Part shown: positions 37,320 through 49,209 of the stretch, piece after piece | Numbering within the stretch: the first letter of the stretch is position 1 | How the letters are laid out: each line of letters opens with the position of its first letter | Origin: Rhizobium bangladeshense | GTDB taxonomy: Bacteria > Pseudomonadota > Alphaproteobacteria > Rhizobiales > Rhizobiaceae | DNA: 64,000 nt | NCBI RefSeq assembly: GCF_001662075.1 | Contig: NZ_LYPL01000006.1 | Span: 186,001 to 250,000 of the forward strand | Reading direction: 5' to 3' | Notes under the pieces: generated by a model | The model's database searches: none | What the model saw: only the letters and a program-made list of their open reading frames with translations | Told to the model about the DNA's origin: nothing | Translations under genes and position numbers: made by a program

Positions 37320-38019
37320 GGCCGACCAGCTTGCCCTGCACCTTGACCCGGTCGGGCCCGAAGATACGGGTCTCGTAAGCCGGGTTGGCGGCTTCGAGCG
37401 CGATCGAGGCACCCTTGCGGCGAAAGCGCTTCAGCGTCGCTTCCTCGTCGTCGACGAGCGCAACGACGATATCGCCGGGACTTGCGGTGCTGCCGTTGCG
37501 GATGATCACCGTGTCGCCGTCGAAGATGCCGGCGTCGATCATCGAATCGCCCTTGACCTCCAGCGCATAATGCTCGCCCGAGCCGAGCATGTCTGAGGGA
37601 ACGACAATGTCGTGCGTGTTGTTCTGGATCGCCGAGATCGGAACGCCAGCGGCGATCCGGCCCATGACCGGCACGGACACAGTGTTGCCGTTGTCGGCTA
37701 TCGGCTTTGCGGCAGCGGGTGCAGCGACCGGCTGGGGCTTGCCGAGGCTGCCTTCGATAACGCTCGGTGAAAAACCGCGGCGCGGCTGAAGACTGGGGCT
37801 ATAAGCCTCCGGCAGCTTGATCACTTCCAGGGCCCGGGCCCGGTTCGGTAGGCGGCGAATGAAACCACGTTCCTCCAGCGCCGTGATGAGGCGATGAATG
37901 CCGGATTTCGAGGCGAGATCCAGGGCATCCTTCATCTCGTCGAAAGAGGGCGGAACGCCGGATTCCTTCATGCGCTCATGAATGAAAAGGAGAAGCTCCT
38001 GTTGTTTGCGCGTGAGCAT
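37300..38019 (-). CDS. lexA: SOS repressor LexA
   Basis: Autocleaving repressor of the SOS regulon, 239 residues. The N-terminal winged HTH begins [17 protein letters not shown]. The cleavage site is Ala124-Gly125 (RIAAGVP); the catalytic dyad is Ser159 (KGDSM) and Lys197 (EATLKRF). A Pro/Ala-rich linker of about 40 residues separates the domains, longer than in E. coli and typical for rhizobia. ATG 38019 is the family start. A perfect alphaproteobacterial LexA box lies 47-61 bp upstream, showing autoregulation. Confidence 0.97.
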   Translation of the reverse strand: MLTRKQQELLLFIHERMKESGVPPSFDEMKDALDLASKSGIHRLITALEERGFIRRLPNRARALEVIKLPEAYSPSLQPRRGFSPSVIEGSLGKPQPVAAPAAAKPIADNGNTVSVPVMGRIAAGVPISAIQNNTHDIVVPSDMLGSGEHYALEVKGDSMIDAGIFDGDTVIIRNGSTASPGDIVVALVDDEEATLKRFRRKGASIALEAANPAYETRIFGPDRVKVQGKLVGLIRRYH

Positions 38020-38065
38020 CGACGTCAGACCCCTGATTGAAACAAATCCAGAACAGACACTATAT

Positions 38066-38080
38066 GTTCCATATGTGTTC
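38066..38080. promoter_or_regulatory. LexA box (GTTC-N7-GTTC)
   Basis: The direct repeat GTTC (38066-38069), seven bases, GTTC (38077-38080) is the alphaproteobacterial SOS operator. It lies 47 bp upstream of the lexA ATG, in the position expected for autorepression. Confidence 0.9.
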
Positions 38081-38213
38081 CGCAAGTAGCTAAATTTCCG
38101 TAAAACTTCGCGCCAACTCATCGAGATTTTTATTTTCATTCGCCGGATTGGCGCACATGTCTTGCATTGGGGGTGGTGCTGTCGCACATCTCTGGCGTGT
38201 CAGGAGGGATATC

Positions 38214-39110
38214 ATGATCGCACATTCCGCCAAACCGCACCCGCTAGATCATGTCGTGCTGCCCGTCGTCAATATCGACCTGGCGCGCGAAAGGCTCGGC
38301 AAGCTCGGCTTTACCGTCGCCGCTGATGCGCGCCATCCGTTCGGAACGGAAAATGCCTGCGTTTTTTTCACCGACAAGACCTATATCGAGCCGCTCGGCG
38401 TGGCGAGTGTCGAGGAGAGCGAGACAGCGGCCCGCCAGGGCAATGTCTTCATCGCTCGCAATCGCGCCTTCCGCTTCCGCTGCGGCGAGGAGGGACTTTC
38501 GGCGCTGGCCTTCCTCACCGAGGATGCCGGCCTCGATCATCGGCGATTCGTCGGCAACGGCGCGAGCGCCGGCGAGATGTTGCAGTTCAGCCGGTCGATG
38601 CGGATGCCGGACGGTTCGGAAAGCGTCGGCAGCTTCAAACTGGCCTTTTCAGGAGATCTGCGCGCGCCCGACTTCTTTCTCTTCACCTGTCAGCGCATCA
38701 ATGCTTTCCCGGCCGGTCGCGCCGCCCTGGAGACGCATGCCAATGGCGTGACGGGCATTGCCGAGATCGCGCTTTGTACCCCGGAGCCAGCTGCGTTTGC
38801 CGCCTTCGTTGGTCTTGCGGTCGGGCAGACGGTGGTGGAGAAAACCAGTTTCGGCATAAAGATCGCAGCATCGAATGCCAAGATCAGCCTGATGACGCCG
38901 GAAGGGCTGGAGGCCTATTTCGAGCTTGTCGTTTCCGCCGCCGATCGTGGCCTGCGCGGCCAGGCAATCCTCTTCATCGTCACCGATCTTGCCGTGACAG
39001 AAGCGCATTTGGCTGCTAACGGAGTGACATACACACGCAAGAACAATCGCATTCTGGTGAAGCCCACGCCCGGGCAGGGCGCGCTTTTTGCCTTCGAGGA
39101 ACCACGATGA
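38214..39110 (+). CDS. VOC superfamily (glyoxalase-like) protein
   Basis: A 298-residue protein of the vicinal-oxygen-chelate fold, Glyoxalase-like domain type. It begins with [25 protein letters not shown] beta-alpha-beta elements (LDHVVLPV, His as likely metal ligand) and has two domain halves, the second containing [15 protein letters not shown]. The enzymatic role is unknown; members include dioxygenases and isomerases. ATG 38214 has AGGAGGG upstream. It overlaps kdsA by 4 bp, so it is cotranscribed with Kdo synthesis, although a functional link is not evident. Confidence 0.8.
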   Translation: MIAHSAKPHPLDHVVLPVVNIDLARERLGKLGFTVAADARHPFGTENACVFFTDKTYIEPLGVASVEESETAARQGNVFIARNRAFRFRCGEEGLSALAFLTEDAGLDHRRFVGNGASAGEMLQFSRSMRMPDGSESVGSFKLAFSGDLRAPDFFLFTCQRINAFPAGRAALETHANGVTGIAEIALCTPEPAAFAAFVGLAVGQTVVEKTSFGIKIAASNAKISLMTPEGLEAYFELVVSAADRGLRGQAILFIVTDLAVTEAHLAANGVTYTRKNNRILVKPTPGQGALFAFEEPR

Positions 39111-39952
39111 GCACTGATACCAATTCCGAGGTCAAGATCGGCGAAGGCGAAGGCCAGGTCACCTTTTCCAATAGCGGCCGCTTGTCGCTGATTGCCGGCC
39201 CCTGCCAGATGGAGAGCCGCGATCACGCCTTCATGGTCGCCGGTACGCTGAAGGAGCTCTGCGCAAAGCTCGGTATCGGCCTCGTCTACAAGAGTTCCTT
39301 CGACAAGGCGAACCGCACCTCGCTCTCGGCAGAGCGCGGCATCGGGCTTGAAAAGGGCATGCAGGTCTTCGCCGACCTGAAGAAGGAATTCGGCTTTCCC
39401 GTCCTGACCGACGTTCACACCGCCGAGCAATGCGCCGAGGTGGCGGAGGTGATCGACGTTCTGCAGATCCCCGCCTTCCTCTGCCGCCAGACCGATCTTC
39501 TGATCGCCGCTGCCCGGACCGGCCGCGTCGTCAACGTCAAGAAAGGCCAGTTCCTCGCCCCCTGGGATATGAAGAACGTCCTGAAGAAGCTCAATGCCAG
39601 CGGCAACCCAAACGTGCTGCTGTGCGAGCGCGGCGCCTCCTTCGGCTACAATACGCTGGTTTCCGACATGCGCTCGCTGCCGATCATGGCTGCGATGGGC
39701 GCGCCCGTCATTTTCGATGCGACCCATTCCGTCGCCCAGCCGGGCGGGCAGGGCGAATCCTCGGGCGGTCAGCGCGAATTCGTTGAAACGCTGGCGCGCG
39801 CAGCCGTGGCGACGGGAATTGCCGGCGTCTTCCTCGAAACCCACCAGGACCCTGACAACGCGCCGTCCGACGGCCCGAACATGGTTAATCTCAAGGACAT
39901 GCCGCGCTTGCTTGAGAAGCTGCTTGCCTTCGACGCGGTCGCCAAGGCTTGA
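39107..39952 (+). CDS. kdsA: 3-deoxy-8-phosphooctulonate synthase
   Basis: Makes Kdo-8-phosphate from PEP and arabinose-5-phosphate for LPS core; 281 residues. Landmarks: [37 protein letters not shown], and [15 protein letters not shown]. In this window it sits between a VOC protein and eno; eno supplies PEP's neighbour reaction in glycolysis. Start ATG 39107 overlaps the preceding stop. Confidence 0.96.
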   Translation: MSTDTNSEVKIGEGEGQVTFSNSGRLSLIAGPCQMESRDHAFMVAGTLKELCAKLGIGLVYKSSFDKANRTSLSAERGIGLEKGMQVFADLKKEFGFPVLTDVHTAEQCAEVAEVIDVLQIPAFLCRQTDLLIAAARTGRVVNVKKGQFLAPWDMKNVLKKLNASGNPNVLLCERGASFGYNTLVSDMRSLPIMAAMGAPVIFDATHSVAQPGGQGESSGGQREFVETLARAAVATGIAGVFLETHQDPDNAPSDGPNMVNLKDMPRLLEKLLAFDAVAKA

Positions 39953-40066
39953 TGTTCAACAGGCTGACATGATCGTGGTTTAGGCCACGTCAGAACGCTT
40001 CGAAGGCAGGGAATTGCGGCATTGTAATTTGCACGCCTTCGATTATGACAGGCTTCGAACGATTGA

Positions 40067-41365
<1,299 letters not shown>

Positions 41366-41387
41366 TCGAATCTGTACGTCAATGGCT

Positions 41388-41418
41388 TAACCCGCGCCCT
41401 CCCGGCGCGGGGTTTTTT
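41388..41418 (+). terminator. Terminator of eno
   Basis: AACCCGCGCC pairs with GGCGCGGGGTT (one bulge) across a 5-base loop and is followed by a run of Ts. Confidence 0.88.
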
Positions 41419-41502
41419 ATCGCTCATATTTACGGTCAACCAACGGTTAATCTCTGCGCGTTATGCTGAACGAATTGGTAATGCGTTCAAGAGCATACGT
41501 GT

Positions 41503-41823
41503 ATGTGGACAAAGCATCATAAGAAGAGAAAGTTCGGCCGGTTCGTCATCCCGGCCATGACGGTCGCCTTCCTCTCCTATTTCGGTTATCATTGCGTTCA
41601 TGGCGATTACGGCCTGCGGGCGACGGAGACGTTCGAGCGTCAGCGTGTCGCGCGCGAAAAAGAGCTTGCGGTGTTGAAGGCGAAGCGCGAACATCTGGAA
41701 GGCCAGGTCGCGCTCCTCAGTGACGGTTCGCTCGACAAGGACATGTTGGACGAAAAGGCGCGATATCAGCTGAATATGTCGCGCGCGGACGAGATCGTCA
41801 TATTCAACCACTATTCCAATTAA
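41503..41823 (+). CDS. Septum formation initiator family protein (FtsB/DivIC-like)
   Basis: A small bitopic division protein of 106 residues: short basic N-terminus, one membrane helix (about residues 12-28, VIPAMTVAFLSYFGYHCV), then a coiled coil (about 40-75) and a C-terminal segment. This is the FtsB/DivIC architecture and its usual place between eno and pdhA in alphaproteobacteria. An inverted repeat overlaps the stop codon. Confidence 0.85.
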   Translation: MWTKHHKKRKFGRFVIPAMTVAFLSYFGYHCVHGDYGLRATETFERQRVAREKELAVLKAKREHLEGQVALLSDGSLDKDMLDEKARYQLNMSRADEIVIFNHYSN

Positions 41824-41840
41824 CCGGAATTCGGTTAATT
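41818..41840. repeat. 23-bp inverted repeat at the end of the FtsB-like gene, upstream of pdhA
   Basis: AATTAACCG (41818-41826) and CGGTTAATT (41832-41840) form a perfect 9-bp stem around GAATT. It overlaps the stop codon and lies 129 bp before the pdhA start. Either a weak terminator (no T-run) or an operator of the pdh promoter. Confidence 0.5.
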
Positions 41841-41968
41841 CCAATTTATGTTTTATTTCCAATAGTTTAGTGCCGAATACGAGCCATGCAATTATGGCAT
41901 TGCTGTGGTCAAATTTCTTCCCTATGGTACGCGCCACCGAGAAACGACAAACCCATAGGGAGGGTTGA

Positions 41969-43015
41969 ATGGCGCCGCGAAAGACCGCGACCGTTTCCAG
42001 CCGCAAAACTGCAGCAAAACCAGCAGCCAAAGCATCGAATGGAGGCCCGGTAGCCGACTTCGATCGGGACGAGGAACTCAAGGCCTATCGCGAGATGCTA
42101 CTGATCCGCCGCTTCGAGGAGAAGGCAGGTCAGCTTTACGGCATGGGCTTCATCGGGGGCTTTTGCCATCTCTACATCGGTCAGGAAGCTGTCGTCGTCG
42201 GCATGCAGATGGCGCAGAAGGAAGGCGACCAGGTCATCACCGCCTATCGCGACCACGGCCATATGCTGGCAACCGGCATGGAAGCGCGCGGCGTCATGGC
42301 GGAGTTGACCGGGCGCCGCAGCGGCTATTCCCACGGGAAGGGCGGCTCGATGCATATGTTCTCGAAAGAGAAGCATTTCTACGGCGGTCACGGCATCGTC
42401 GGTGCCCAGGTTTCGCTCGGAACCGGTCTTGCCTTTGCAAATCGCTACCGTAACAACGGCAACGTCGCGATCGCCTATTTCGGCGACGGCGCCGCCAACC
42501 AGGGCCAGGTTTACGAGAGCTTCAACATGGCCGCTCTCTGGAAGCTGCCGATCGTCTATATCGTCGAGAACAACCGCTACGCCATGGGCACGTCGACGGC
42601 CCGCGCCACCGCGCAGTCGAACTACTCGCTGCGCGGCTCCGGCTTCGGCATCCCCGGCATCCAGGTCGACGGCATGGACGTCCGCGCCGTCAAGGCGGCG
42701 GCCGACGAGGCGCTCGAACATTGCCGCTCCGGCAGGGGCCCGATCATTCTCGAAATGCTGACCTATCGCTACCGCGGCCACTCCATGTCGGACCCGGCGA
42801 AATATCGTTCCAAGGAAGAAGTGCAGAAGATGCGCTCCGAGCAGGATCCGATCGAGCAGGTCAAGGCGCGCCTCATCGAAAAGGGCTGGGCCTCGGAAGA
42901 CGATCTGAAGGCGATCGACAAGGATGTCCGCGACATCGTCGCCGACAGCGCCGATTTCGCCCAGGCCGATCCGGAGCCGGATGCATCCGAGCTCTACACC
43001 GACATTCTGCTCTAA
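41969..43015 (+). CDS. pdhA: Pyruvate dehydrogenase E1 component, alpha subunit
   Basis: TPP-dependent decarboxylase subunit of the pyruvate dehydrogenase complex; 348 residues with an Ala/Lys-rich N-terminal extension of about 35. The TPP/Mg motif is [20 protein letters not shown], and the phosphorylation-loop equivalent is [18 protein letters not shown] precedes ATG 41969. First gene of the pdhA-pdhB-pdhC operon. Confidence 0.97.
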   Translation: MAPRKTATVSSRKTAAKPAAKASNGGPVADFDRDEELKAYREMLLIRRFEEKAGQLYGMGFIGGFCHLYIGQEAVVVGMQMAQKEGDQVITAYRDHGHMLATGMEARGVMAELTGRRSGYSHGKGGSMHMFSKEKHFYGGHGIVGAQVSLGTGLAFANRYRNNGNVAIAYFGDGAANQGQVYESFNMAALWKLPIVYIVENNRYAMGTSTARATAQSNYSLRGSGFGIPGIQVDGMDVRAVKAAADEALEHCRSGRGPIILEMLTYRYRGHSMSDPAKYRSKEEVQKMRSEQDPIEQVKARLIEKGWASEDDLKAIDKDVRDIVADSADFAQADPEPDASELYTDILL

Positions 43016-43031
43016 TCGGGGGAGGGAACCC

Positions 43032-44429
43032 ATGCCTATCGATATCCTCATGCCCGCCCTCTCTCCGACTATGGAAGAAGGCACGCTGTCCAAATGGCTG
43101 AAACAGGAAGGTGACAAGGTCACCTCGGGTGACGTGATCGCCGAAATCGAAACCGACAAGGCGACGATGGAAGTCGAAGCCGTCGACGAGGGCGTCATCG
43201 GCAAGCTGCTCGTCGATGCCGGCACAGAAGGCGTCAAGGTCAACACCAAGATCGCCGTGCTGCTGCAGGATGGCGAATCGGCCGACGCGATTTCCACCGC
43301 TCCTGCTGCTGCTCAGCCGGCTCCGGTCGCTGCTCCGCAGGTTGCCCAGGAAGAAAAGCCGACCAATAGCGGTTCTGCTTCCGCACCGCTTCCAGCAGAG
43401 CCGAAGGCTGCCGTTCCGAACGACCCGGAAATCCCTGCCGGCACCGAAATGGTGTCGATGACCGTGCGCGAAGCGCTCCGCGACGCCATGGCCGAAGAAA
43501 TGCGCGCCAGTGACGACGTCTTCGTCATGGGCGAGGAAGTCGCCGAATATCAGGGCGCCTACAAGGTCACCCAAGGGCTGCTGCAGGAATTCGGCCCCCG
43601 CCGCGTCATCGATACGCCGATCACCGAACACGGCTTTGCCGGCGTCGGCGTCGGCGCCGCCATGGCCGGCCTTCGCCCGATCGTCGAATTCATGACCTTC
43701 AACTTCGCCATGCAGGCGATCGACCACATCATCAACTCGGCTGCCAAGACGCTCTATATGTCCGGCGGCCAGATGGGCGCTCCGATCGTCTTCCGCGGCC
43801 CGAACGGTGCGGCCGCCCGCGTCGGCGCCCAGCACAGCCAGGATTACGCGGCCTGGTACAGCGCAATCCCCGGCCTGAAGGTCGTCATGCCCTACACGGC
43901 ATCCGACGCCAAGGGCCTGCTGAAGGCGGCGATCCGCGACCCGAACCCGGTGATTTTCCTTGAAAATGAAATTCTCTACGGCCAGCACTTCGACGTGCCG
44001 AAGCTCGATAACTTCGTCCTGCCGATCGGCAAGGCCCGTATCCATCGTTCGGGCAAGGACGCCACCGTCGTCTCCTTCGGCATCGGCATGACCTATGCGA
44101 CGAAGGCGGTTGCCGAACTCGAGAAGATCGGCATCGACGTCGAACTGATCGACCTTCGCACCATCCGCCCGATGGACCTTCCGACGGTCATCGAATCGGT
44201 CAAGAAGACCGGCCGCCTCGTCACCGTCGAGGAAGGCTATCCGCAGTCCTCCGTCGGCACCGAAATCGCCACGCGCGTCATGCAGCAGGCCTTCGATTAT
44301 CTCGATGCGCCGATCCTGACGATTGCTGGCAAGGACGTGCCGATGCCTTACGCCGCCAATCTCGAAAAGCTGGCGCTTCCGAACGTCGGCGAAGTCGTCG
44401 ATGCGGTGAAGGCTGTTTGCTACAAATAA
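43032..44429 (+). CDS. pdhB: Pyruvate dehydrogenase E1 component, beta subunit with N-terminal lipoyl domain
   Basis: E1-beta subunit; 465 residues. Residues 1-80 are a lipoyl domain ([15 protein letters not shown], lipoyl-Lys in ETDKATME), followed by an Ala/Pro linker (about 85-135) and the transketolase-like E1-beta domain. The fusion is characteristic of alphaproteobacteria and adds a lipoyl arm to E1. ATG 43032 lies 16 bp after pdhA with GGGGGAGGG upstream. Confidence 0.96.
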   Translation: MPIDILMPALSPTMEEGTLSKWLKQEGDKVTSGDVIAEIETDKATMEVEAVDEGVIGKLLVDAGTEGVKVNTKIAVLLQDGESADAISTAPAAAQPAPVAAPQVAQEEKPTNSGSASAPLPAEPKAAVPNDPEIPAGTEMVSMTVREALRDAMAEEMRASDDVFVMGEEVAEYQGAYKVTQGLLQEFGPRRVIDTPITEHGFAGVGVGAAMAGLRPIVEFMTFNFAMQAIDHIINSAAKTLYMSGGQMGAPIVFRGPNGAAARVGAQHSQDYAAWYSAIPGLKVVMPYTASDAKGLLKAAIRDPNPVIFLENEILYGQHFDVPKLDNFVLPIGKARIHRSGKDATVVSFGIGMTYATKAVAELEKIGIDVELIDLRTIRPMDLPTVIESVKKTGRLVTVEEGYPQSSVGTEIATRVMQQAFDYLDAPILTIAGKDVPMPYAANLEKLALPNVGEVVDAVKAVCYK

Positions 44430-44444
44430 GGGGAGGGTATCTCG

Positions 44445-45797
44445 ATGCCGATCAATATCACGATGCCCGCCCTCTCTCCGACCATGGAAGAAGGCAATCT
44501 TTCGAAGTGGCTGGTCAAGGAAGGCGACAAGGTCAAGTCAGGCGATGTGATCGCCGAGATCGAGACCGACAAGGCGACGATGGAAGTCGAAGCCGTCGAT
44601 GAAGGCACGGTCGCCAAGCTCGTCGTTCCCGCCGGCACCGAAGGTGTCAAGGTCAATGCGCTGATCGCCGTTCTCGCCGCCGATGGCGAGGACGTGGCTG
44701 CTGCCGCAAACGGTGCGGGTTCGCCCGCTCCCGCCAAGGCTGAAGCCGCTCCGGCCGCCAAGGTCGAGGCTGCACCGGCGAAGGCTGAGCCCGCTCCGGC
44801 TGCTGCGCCCGCCGCCGCACCCGCGGCAGCTTCAGCCGGTGGCAACCGCACCTTCTCTTCGCCGCTTGCCCGCAGACTCGCGAGGGAAGCCGGCATCGAC
44901 CTCTCGGGGATCGCAGGCTCCGGCCCGCATGGTCGCGTCGTCAAGAGCGACGTCGAAGCCGCCGTTGCCGGCGGTGGCGCCAAACCTGCCGCCGCACCGG
45001 CTGCCGCTGCTCAGCAGGCCGCCGCAGCTGCTGCGCCGGCCGCGGTCGCCCCGAAGGGAGCTTCCGATGACGCCGTGCTCAAGCTCTTCGAGCCGGGCTC
45101 CTACGAACTCGTGCCGCATGATGGCATGCGCAAGACGATCGCCCGGCGCCTGGTCGAATCCAAGCAGACGATCCCGCATTTCTACGTCAGCGTCGATTGC
45201 GAGCTCGACGCTCTGATGGCGCTGCGCGCCCAGCTAAACGATGCGGCGCCCCGCAAGGACAACGCTCCGGCCTATAAACTCTCGGTCAACGACATGGTCA
45301 TCAAGGCCATGGCGTTGGCGTTGCGCGACGTTCCCGACGCCAACGTCTCCTGGACCGACAGCAACATGGTCAAGCATAAGCACGCCGATGTCGGCGTCGC
45401 CGTCTCGATCCCCGGCGGCCTGATCACCCCGATCATCCGCAAGGCCGAGCAAAAGACGCTGTCTGTCATCTCCAACGAGATGCGCGATCTCGGCAAGCGG
45501 GCCAAGGACCGCAAGCTGAAGCCCGAGGAATATCAGGGCGGCACCAGCTCGGTCTCCAACATGGGCATGATGGGCGTCAAGAACTTCGCCGCCGTCGTCA
45601 ATCCGCCGCATGCGACGATCCTCGCGGTCGGTGCCGGCGAACAGCGGGTCGTCGTCAAGAACGGCGAAATAGCTATCGCCACGGTCATGAGCGTCACGCT
45701 GTCGACCGACCATCGCTGCGTCGACGGCGCGCTCGGCGCCGAGCTGCTCCAGGCCTTCAAGGGCTACATCGAGAACCCGATGGGCATGCTCGTCTGA
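44445..45797 (+). CDS. pdhC: Dihydrolipoamide acetyltransferase (E2)
   Basis: Core of the pyruvate dehydrogenase complex; 450 residues: lipoyl domain (1-80, ETDKATME), Ala/Pro linker, E1/E3-binding domain (about 135-170, [20 protein letters not shown]), second linker, and catalytic acetyltransferase domain ending with [13 protein letters not shown], which contains the active-site His and Asp. GGGGAGGG upstream of the ATG. The lipoyl part is nearly the same as that in pdhB. Confidence 0.97.
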   Translation: MPINITMPALSPTMEEGNLSKWLVKEGDKVKSGDVIAEIETDKATMEVEAVDEGTVAKLVVPAGTEGVKVNALIAVLAADGEDVAAAANGAGSPAPAKAEAAPAAKVEAAPAKAEPAPAAAPAAAPAAASAGGNRTFSSPLARRLAREAGIDLSGIAGSGPHGRVVKSDVEAAVAGGGAKPAAAPAAAAQQAAAAAAPAAVAPKGASDDAVLKLFEPGSYELVPHDGMRKTIARRLVESKQTIPHFYVSVDCELDALMALRAQLNDAAPRKDNAPAYKLSVNDMVIKAMALALRDVPDANVSWTDSNMVKHKHADVGVAVSIPGGLITPIIRKAEQKTLSVISNEMRDLGKRAKDRKLKPEEYQGGTSSVSNMGMMGVKNFAAVVNPPHATILAVGAGEQRVVVKNGEIAIATVMSVTLSTDHRCVDGALGAELLQAFKGYIENPMGMLV

Positions 45798-45816
45798 TAG
45801 CTGGGCGGAGGCGGAA

Positions 45817-46458
45817 ATGACCAAGACCGTTCTTTGCTATGGCGACTCGCTGACCTGGGGTTATGACGCCGAGACGATCGGCCGTCATGAGTACAAGAAT
45901 CGCTGGCCGAGCGTGCTTCAGGCAGCGCTCGGCAGCGAGGCGCGCATCATCGCCGAAGGGCTGAATGGTCGCACCACCGCCTTCGACGACCATCTCGCCG
46001 ATTGCGACCGCAACGGTGCGCGCGTCCTGCCGACGATCCTGCAGACGCATGCGCCGCTCGACCTCGTCATTCTCCTGCTCGGCACCAACGACATGAAGCC
46101 GGTTGTGGCAGGTTCGGCCTTTGCCGCCTGCCAGGGCGTCAGCCGCCTCGTGCGGTTGATCCGCAACCATGCCTGGCCCTTCGAATTCGACGGACCAGAG
46201 ATCCTGATCGTGGCGCCGCCGGCGATCTGCGCGACGGGCAACGTGCCCTTCGCCGCATCCTTTCCCGGCGGCATCGAGGAATCGGCCAAGCTTGCGACGC
46301 TCTATCGTGATCTTGCCGACGAACTTGGCTGCGGCTTCTTCGACGGCAATTCCGTTGCCAGGACCACACCGATCGACGGCATTCATCTCGATGCGGAAAA
46401 CACCCGTGCGCTCGGACGCGGGCTGGAATCGATCGTGCGGATGATGCTGGGGATCTGA
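45817..46458 (+). CDS. SGNH/GDSL-family hydrolase (arylesterase-like)
   Basis: A 213-residue esterase of the SGNH superfamily. The four blocks are visible: GDSLTWG with the nucleophile Ser, the Gly of block II near RIIAEGLNGR, GTNDMK (block III Asn), and DGIHLDAEN (block V Asp and His). No signal peptide. It belongs to the SGNH arylesterase/acyltransferase subgroup found inside pdh operons of Rhizobiaceae; the substrate is unknown. Starts 19 bp after pdhC. Confidence 0.85.
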   Translation: MTKTVLCYGDSLTWGYDAETIGRHEYKNRWPSVLQAALGSEARIIAEGLNGRTTAFDDHLADCDRNGARVLPTILQTHAPLDLVILLLGTNDMKPVVAGSAFAACQGVSRLVRLIRNHAWPFEFDGPEILIVAPPAICATGNVPFAASFPGGIEESAKLATLYRDLADELGCGFFDGNSVARTTPIDGIHLDAENTRALGRGLESIVRMMLGI

Positions 46459-46462
46459 GGAA

Positions 46463-47044
46463 TTGACCGCCTTCATTGCGCTGCGGCAGGCCTCACGGCG
46501 GGATGCCTCGGAGCAGGCGATTCTGGCGGATATCGCATCGCATGGGTTTGCCTCCTGGCTCTGGTTCGCCGATGTGGCGAACGGCACAAGCGACACGCCT
46601 TTGGAGCGGGGGCGGCTGAAAATGAGTGAGGAGGAAGCCGTCGGCGGCTGGCGGGATGCCGTCATCGCCGAGGCCTATGGCGAGATTGCCGGTGCGGCGA
46701 TCAGCCATGCGCTGGATGAAGGCATAGGCGATATCGAGGCGACGATCCCGGCGACCGCGCCGATGCTCGCCTTGCAGAAAACGGTTGTGGGAAGCTGGTT
46801 CATCGGCAGTCTCGGCGTCTATCGCCATCTGCGCGGCATCGGCATCGGACGCAGACTGCTGGAGGATCAGATCGAAAGGGCCGATCGCCGGCCCGTCAGC
46901 CTGATCACCGCAAGCAATAATGAAGCGGCTTTGTCGCTTTATGGAAGAAACGGATTCTTGGAGGCTGCACGTGCGGATGCCGTGCCGGTCCTCGAAAACA
47001 GCAAGAGGCACGCGTGGGTGCTCATGACCCGCGGCGCAGCGTAA
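46463..47044 (+). CDS. GNAT family N-acetyltransferase
   Basis: A 193-residue GNAT protein. The acetyl-CoA binding segment is HLRGIGIGRRLLEDQIERA, followed by the C-terminal ITASNNEAALSLYGRNGF. The best start is TTG 46463, close behind a GAGGA that overlaps the preceding stop; no nearer ATG in frame keeps the whole domain, so the N-terminus is uncertain. It lies between the hydrolase and lpd and is probably in the same transcript. Substrate unknown. Confidence 0.8.
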   Translation: MTAFIALRQASRRDASEQAILADIASHGFASWLWFADVANGTSDTPLERGRLKMSEEEAVGGWRDAVIAEAYGEIAGAAISHALDEGIGDIEATIPATAPMLALQKTVVGSWFIGSLGVYRHLRGIGIGRRLLEDQIERADRRPVSLITASNNEAALSLYGRNGFLEAARADAVPVLENSKRHAWVLMTRGAA

Positions 47045-47060
47045 CAAAGGCAGGAAACAC

Positions 47061-48506
47061 ATGGCTGAATCCTACGACGTCATCATCATCGGCTCCGGCC
47101 CGGGCGGCTATGTTGCCGCCATCCGCGCCAGCCAGCTCGGCCTCAAGACGGCGATCGTCGAGCGCGAGCATATGGGCGGCATCTGCCTGAACTGGGGCTG
47201 CATCCCGACCAAGGCGCTGCTGCGCTCGGCCGAAGTGCTCGACCATGCCAACCACTTCAAGGATTTCGGTCTCGTTCTCGAAGGTACCGTCAAGCCGGAC
47301 GCCAAGGCCGTCGTCGGCCGCTCGCGCGCCGTCTCCGCCCGTCTCAACGCCGGCGTCGGCTTCCTGATGAAGAAGAACAAGATCGACATCATTTGGGGCG
47401 AGGCTAGGCTGACGAAGCCGGGCGAGATCGTCGTCGGCAAGTCGTCAAAGCCCGTGGTCGAGCCGCAGCATCCGCTGCCGAAGAATGTCAAGGGCGAGGG
47501 CACCTATAGCGCCAAGCACGTCATCATCGCCACCGGCGCCCGTCCGCGGGCACTGCCCGGCATCGAGCCGGACGGCAAGCTGATCTGGACCTATTTCGAG
47601 GCGCTGAAGCCGGACGCGCTGCCGAAGTCGCTGATCGTCATGGGTTCGGGCGCGATCGGCATCGAATTCGCCAGTTTCTACCGTTCGATGGGCGTCGATG
47701 TGACGGTTGTTGAAGTCATGCCGACCATCATGCCGGTCGAAGATGCCGAAATCACCGCTATCGCCCGCAAGCAGCTGGAAAAGCGCGGCCTGAAGATCTT
47801 CACCAGCGCCAAGGTCACGAAGGTCGAGAAGGGGGCGGGCAGCATCACTGCCCATGTCGAGACATCGGATGGCAAGGTGCAGCAGATCACCGCCGACCGG
47901 ATGATCTCCGCCGTCGGCGTTCAGGGCAATATCGAAAATCTCGGCCTGGAAGCGCTCGGCATCAAGACCGACCGCGGCTGCGTCGTCGCCGACGGTTACG
48001 GTAAGACCAATGTCGCCGGCATCTATGCGATCGGCGACGTCGCCGGCCCGCCGATGCTGGCGCACAAGGCCGAGCATGAGGGTGTGGTCTGCGTCGAAAA
48101 GATCGCCGGCCTGCCGAATGTCCATCCGACCGACAAGGGCAAGGTTCCCGGCTGCACCTATTGCAACCCGCAGGTTGCCTCCGTCGGCCTTACCGAAGCC
48201 AAAGCCAAGGAGTTGGGTCGCGACATCCGCGTCGGCCGTTTCTCTTTTGCGGCGAACGGCAAGGCGATAGCGCTCGGCGAAGACCAAGGCATGGTGAAGG
48301 TGATCTTCGATAAGAAGACCGGCGAGCTGCTCGGCGCCCACATGGTCGGCGCCGAAGTCACCGAGCTCATCCAGGGCTTCGTCGTCGCGATGAACCTCGA
48401 GACGACGGAAGAAGAGCTGATGCACACGATCTTCCCGCATCCGACGGTCTCCGAAACGATGAAGGAAGCGGTGCTGGATGCCTATGGCCGCGTGCTGAAC
48501 GCTTGA
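47061..48506 (+). CDS. lpd: Dihydrolipoyl dehydrogenase (E3)
   Basis: FAD enzyme reoxidising the lipoyl groups of E2; 481 residues. FAD motif GSGPGGYVAAIRASQLG, redox cysteines in GGICLNWGCIPTKALL (Cys-x4-Cys), NAD motif GSGAIGIEFA, and C-terminal His-Glu in HPTVSETMKEA. Placed at the end of the pdh cluster, so it is the PDH-type copy; rhizobia usually have others for the 2-oxoglutarate complex. Confidence 0.97.
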   Translation: MAESYDVIIIGSGPGGYVAAIRASQLGLKTAIVEREHMGGICLNWGCIPTKALLRSAEVLDHANHFKDFGLVLEGTVKPDAKAVVGRSRAVSARLNAGVGFLMKKNKIDIIWGEARLTKPGEIVVGKSSKPVVEPQHPLPKNVKGEGTYSAKHVIIATGARPRALPGIEPDGKLIWTYFEALKPDALPKSLIVMGSGAIGIEFASFYRSMGVDVTVVEVMPTIMPVEDAEITAIARKQLEKRGLKIFTSAKVTKVEKGAGSITAHVETSDGKVQQITADRMISAVGVQGNIENLGLEALGIKTDRGCVVADGYGKTNVAGIYAIGDVAGPPMLAHKAEHEGVVCVEKIAGLPNVHPTDKGKVPGCTYCNPQVASVGLTEAKAKELGRDIRVGRFSFAANGKAIALGEDQGMVKVIFDKKTGELLGAHMVGAEVTELIQGFVVAMNLETTEEELMHTIFPHPTVSETMKEAVLDAYGRVLNA

Positions 48507-48643
48507 TAATTTCCAGGGCCGCCCTTTATCCCCAGGGCGGCGAAGCCGTCCCTCAGGCGGCAAGCCGTCCTCCGAGGCGACGAATCTGTCCTCCCGTGAT
48601 GGCTTAAGCCGCCCCTGGGTAGAAAAAACGAAAGGAAATCCTC

Positions 48644-48898
48644 ATGTCTTTGGAGACGCAGGCGTTGCTGGTGTTTTTGCTGATCGGCCTGGTGGCGGGC
48701 TTCCTCGCAAGTCTGGTTGTCGGTGGCGGCGGCTTGATCAGATGTCTTCTCAGCGGCATCATCGGCGCCTTCGTCGGCGGCTATCTGTTTAGCGCGCTGG
48801 GCATTTCGCTGGGCATTGAAAACGCGCTGGTCGTGCAGATCATCCACGCCACCGTCGGCGCGATCATCGTGGTGCTGGTTGCCAGGGCAGTCGCTTAG
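48644..48898 (+). CDS. GlsB/YeaQ/YmgE family membrane protein (first of two)
   Basis: An 84-residue, strongly hydrophobic protein with three predicted membrane helices and Gly-rich turns (GLVAGFLASLVVGGGG), typical of the transglycosylase-associated (GlsB) family. Cellular role poorly known; members are often stress-induced. It is followed 14 bp later by a paralogue. ATG 48644 has GAAAGGA upstream. Confidence 0.8.
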   Translation: MSLETQALLVFLLIGLVAGFLASLVVGGGGLIRCLLSGIIGAFVGGYLFSALGISLGIENALVVQIIHATVGAIIVVLVARAVA

Positions 48899-48912
48899 GG
48901 GGAAGGGCAGGC

Positions 48913-49161
48913 ATGGAAGGCGTCGGCTGGATTTCGGCAATCATCATCGGCGGGCTCGCAGGCTGGCTCGCCGGCAAGCTGATGAATGCACGATACGGGA
49001 TTTTCCTGAACATCGTGCTCGGCATCGTCGGCTCGGTCGTCGCCACCGCCATTCTCGCCCAGTTCCAAGTCCAACTTGCCGGTGGACGGCTCGGTTATTT
49101 CATGACGGGTTTCCTTGGCGCCTGCCTGCTGATATTCCTCGCGCGGCTGGTGCGGCGCTAG
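48913..49161 (+). CDS. GlsB/YeaQ/YmgE family membrane protein (second of two)
   Basis: An 82-residue paralogue of the preceding gene: three membrane helices with the family pattern GWISAIIIGGLAGWLAGKLM and GIFLNIVLGIVGSVVAT. The tandem arrangement suggests local duplication followed by divergence. AGGGGGAAGGGC precedes the ATG. It lies 48 bp before lipA. Confidence 0.82.
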   Translation: MEGVGWISAIIIGGLAGWLAGKLMNARYGIFLNIVLGIVGSVVATAILAQFQVQLAGGRLGYFMTGFLGACLLIFLARLVRR

Positions 49162-49209
49162 ATCGAAGAAATGATGCCGCTTTGAGGGCGGCGGAAAGCT
49201 GAAACTGCA

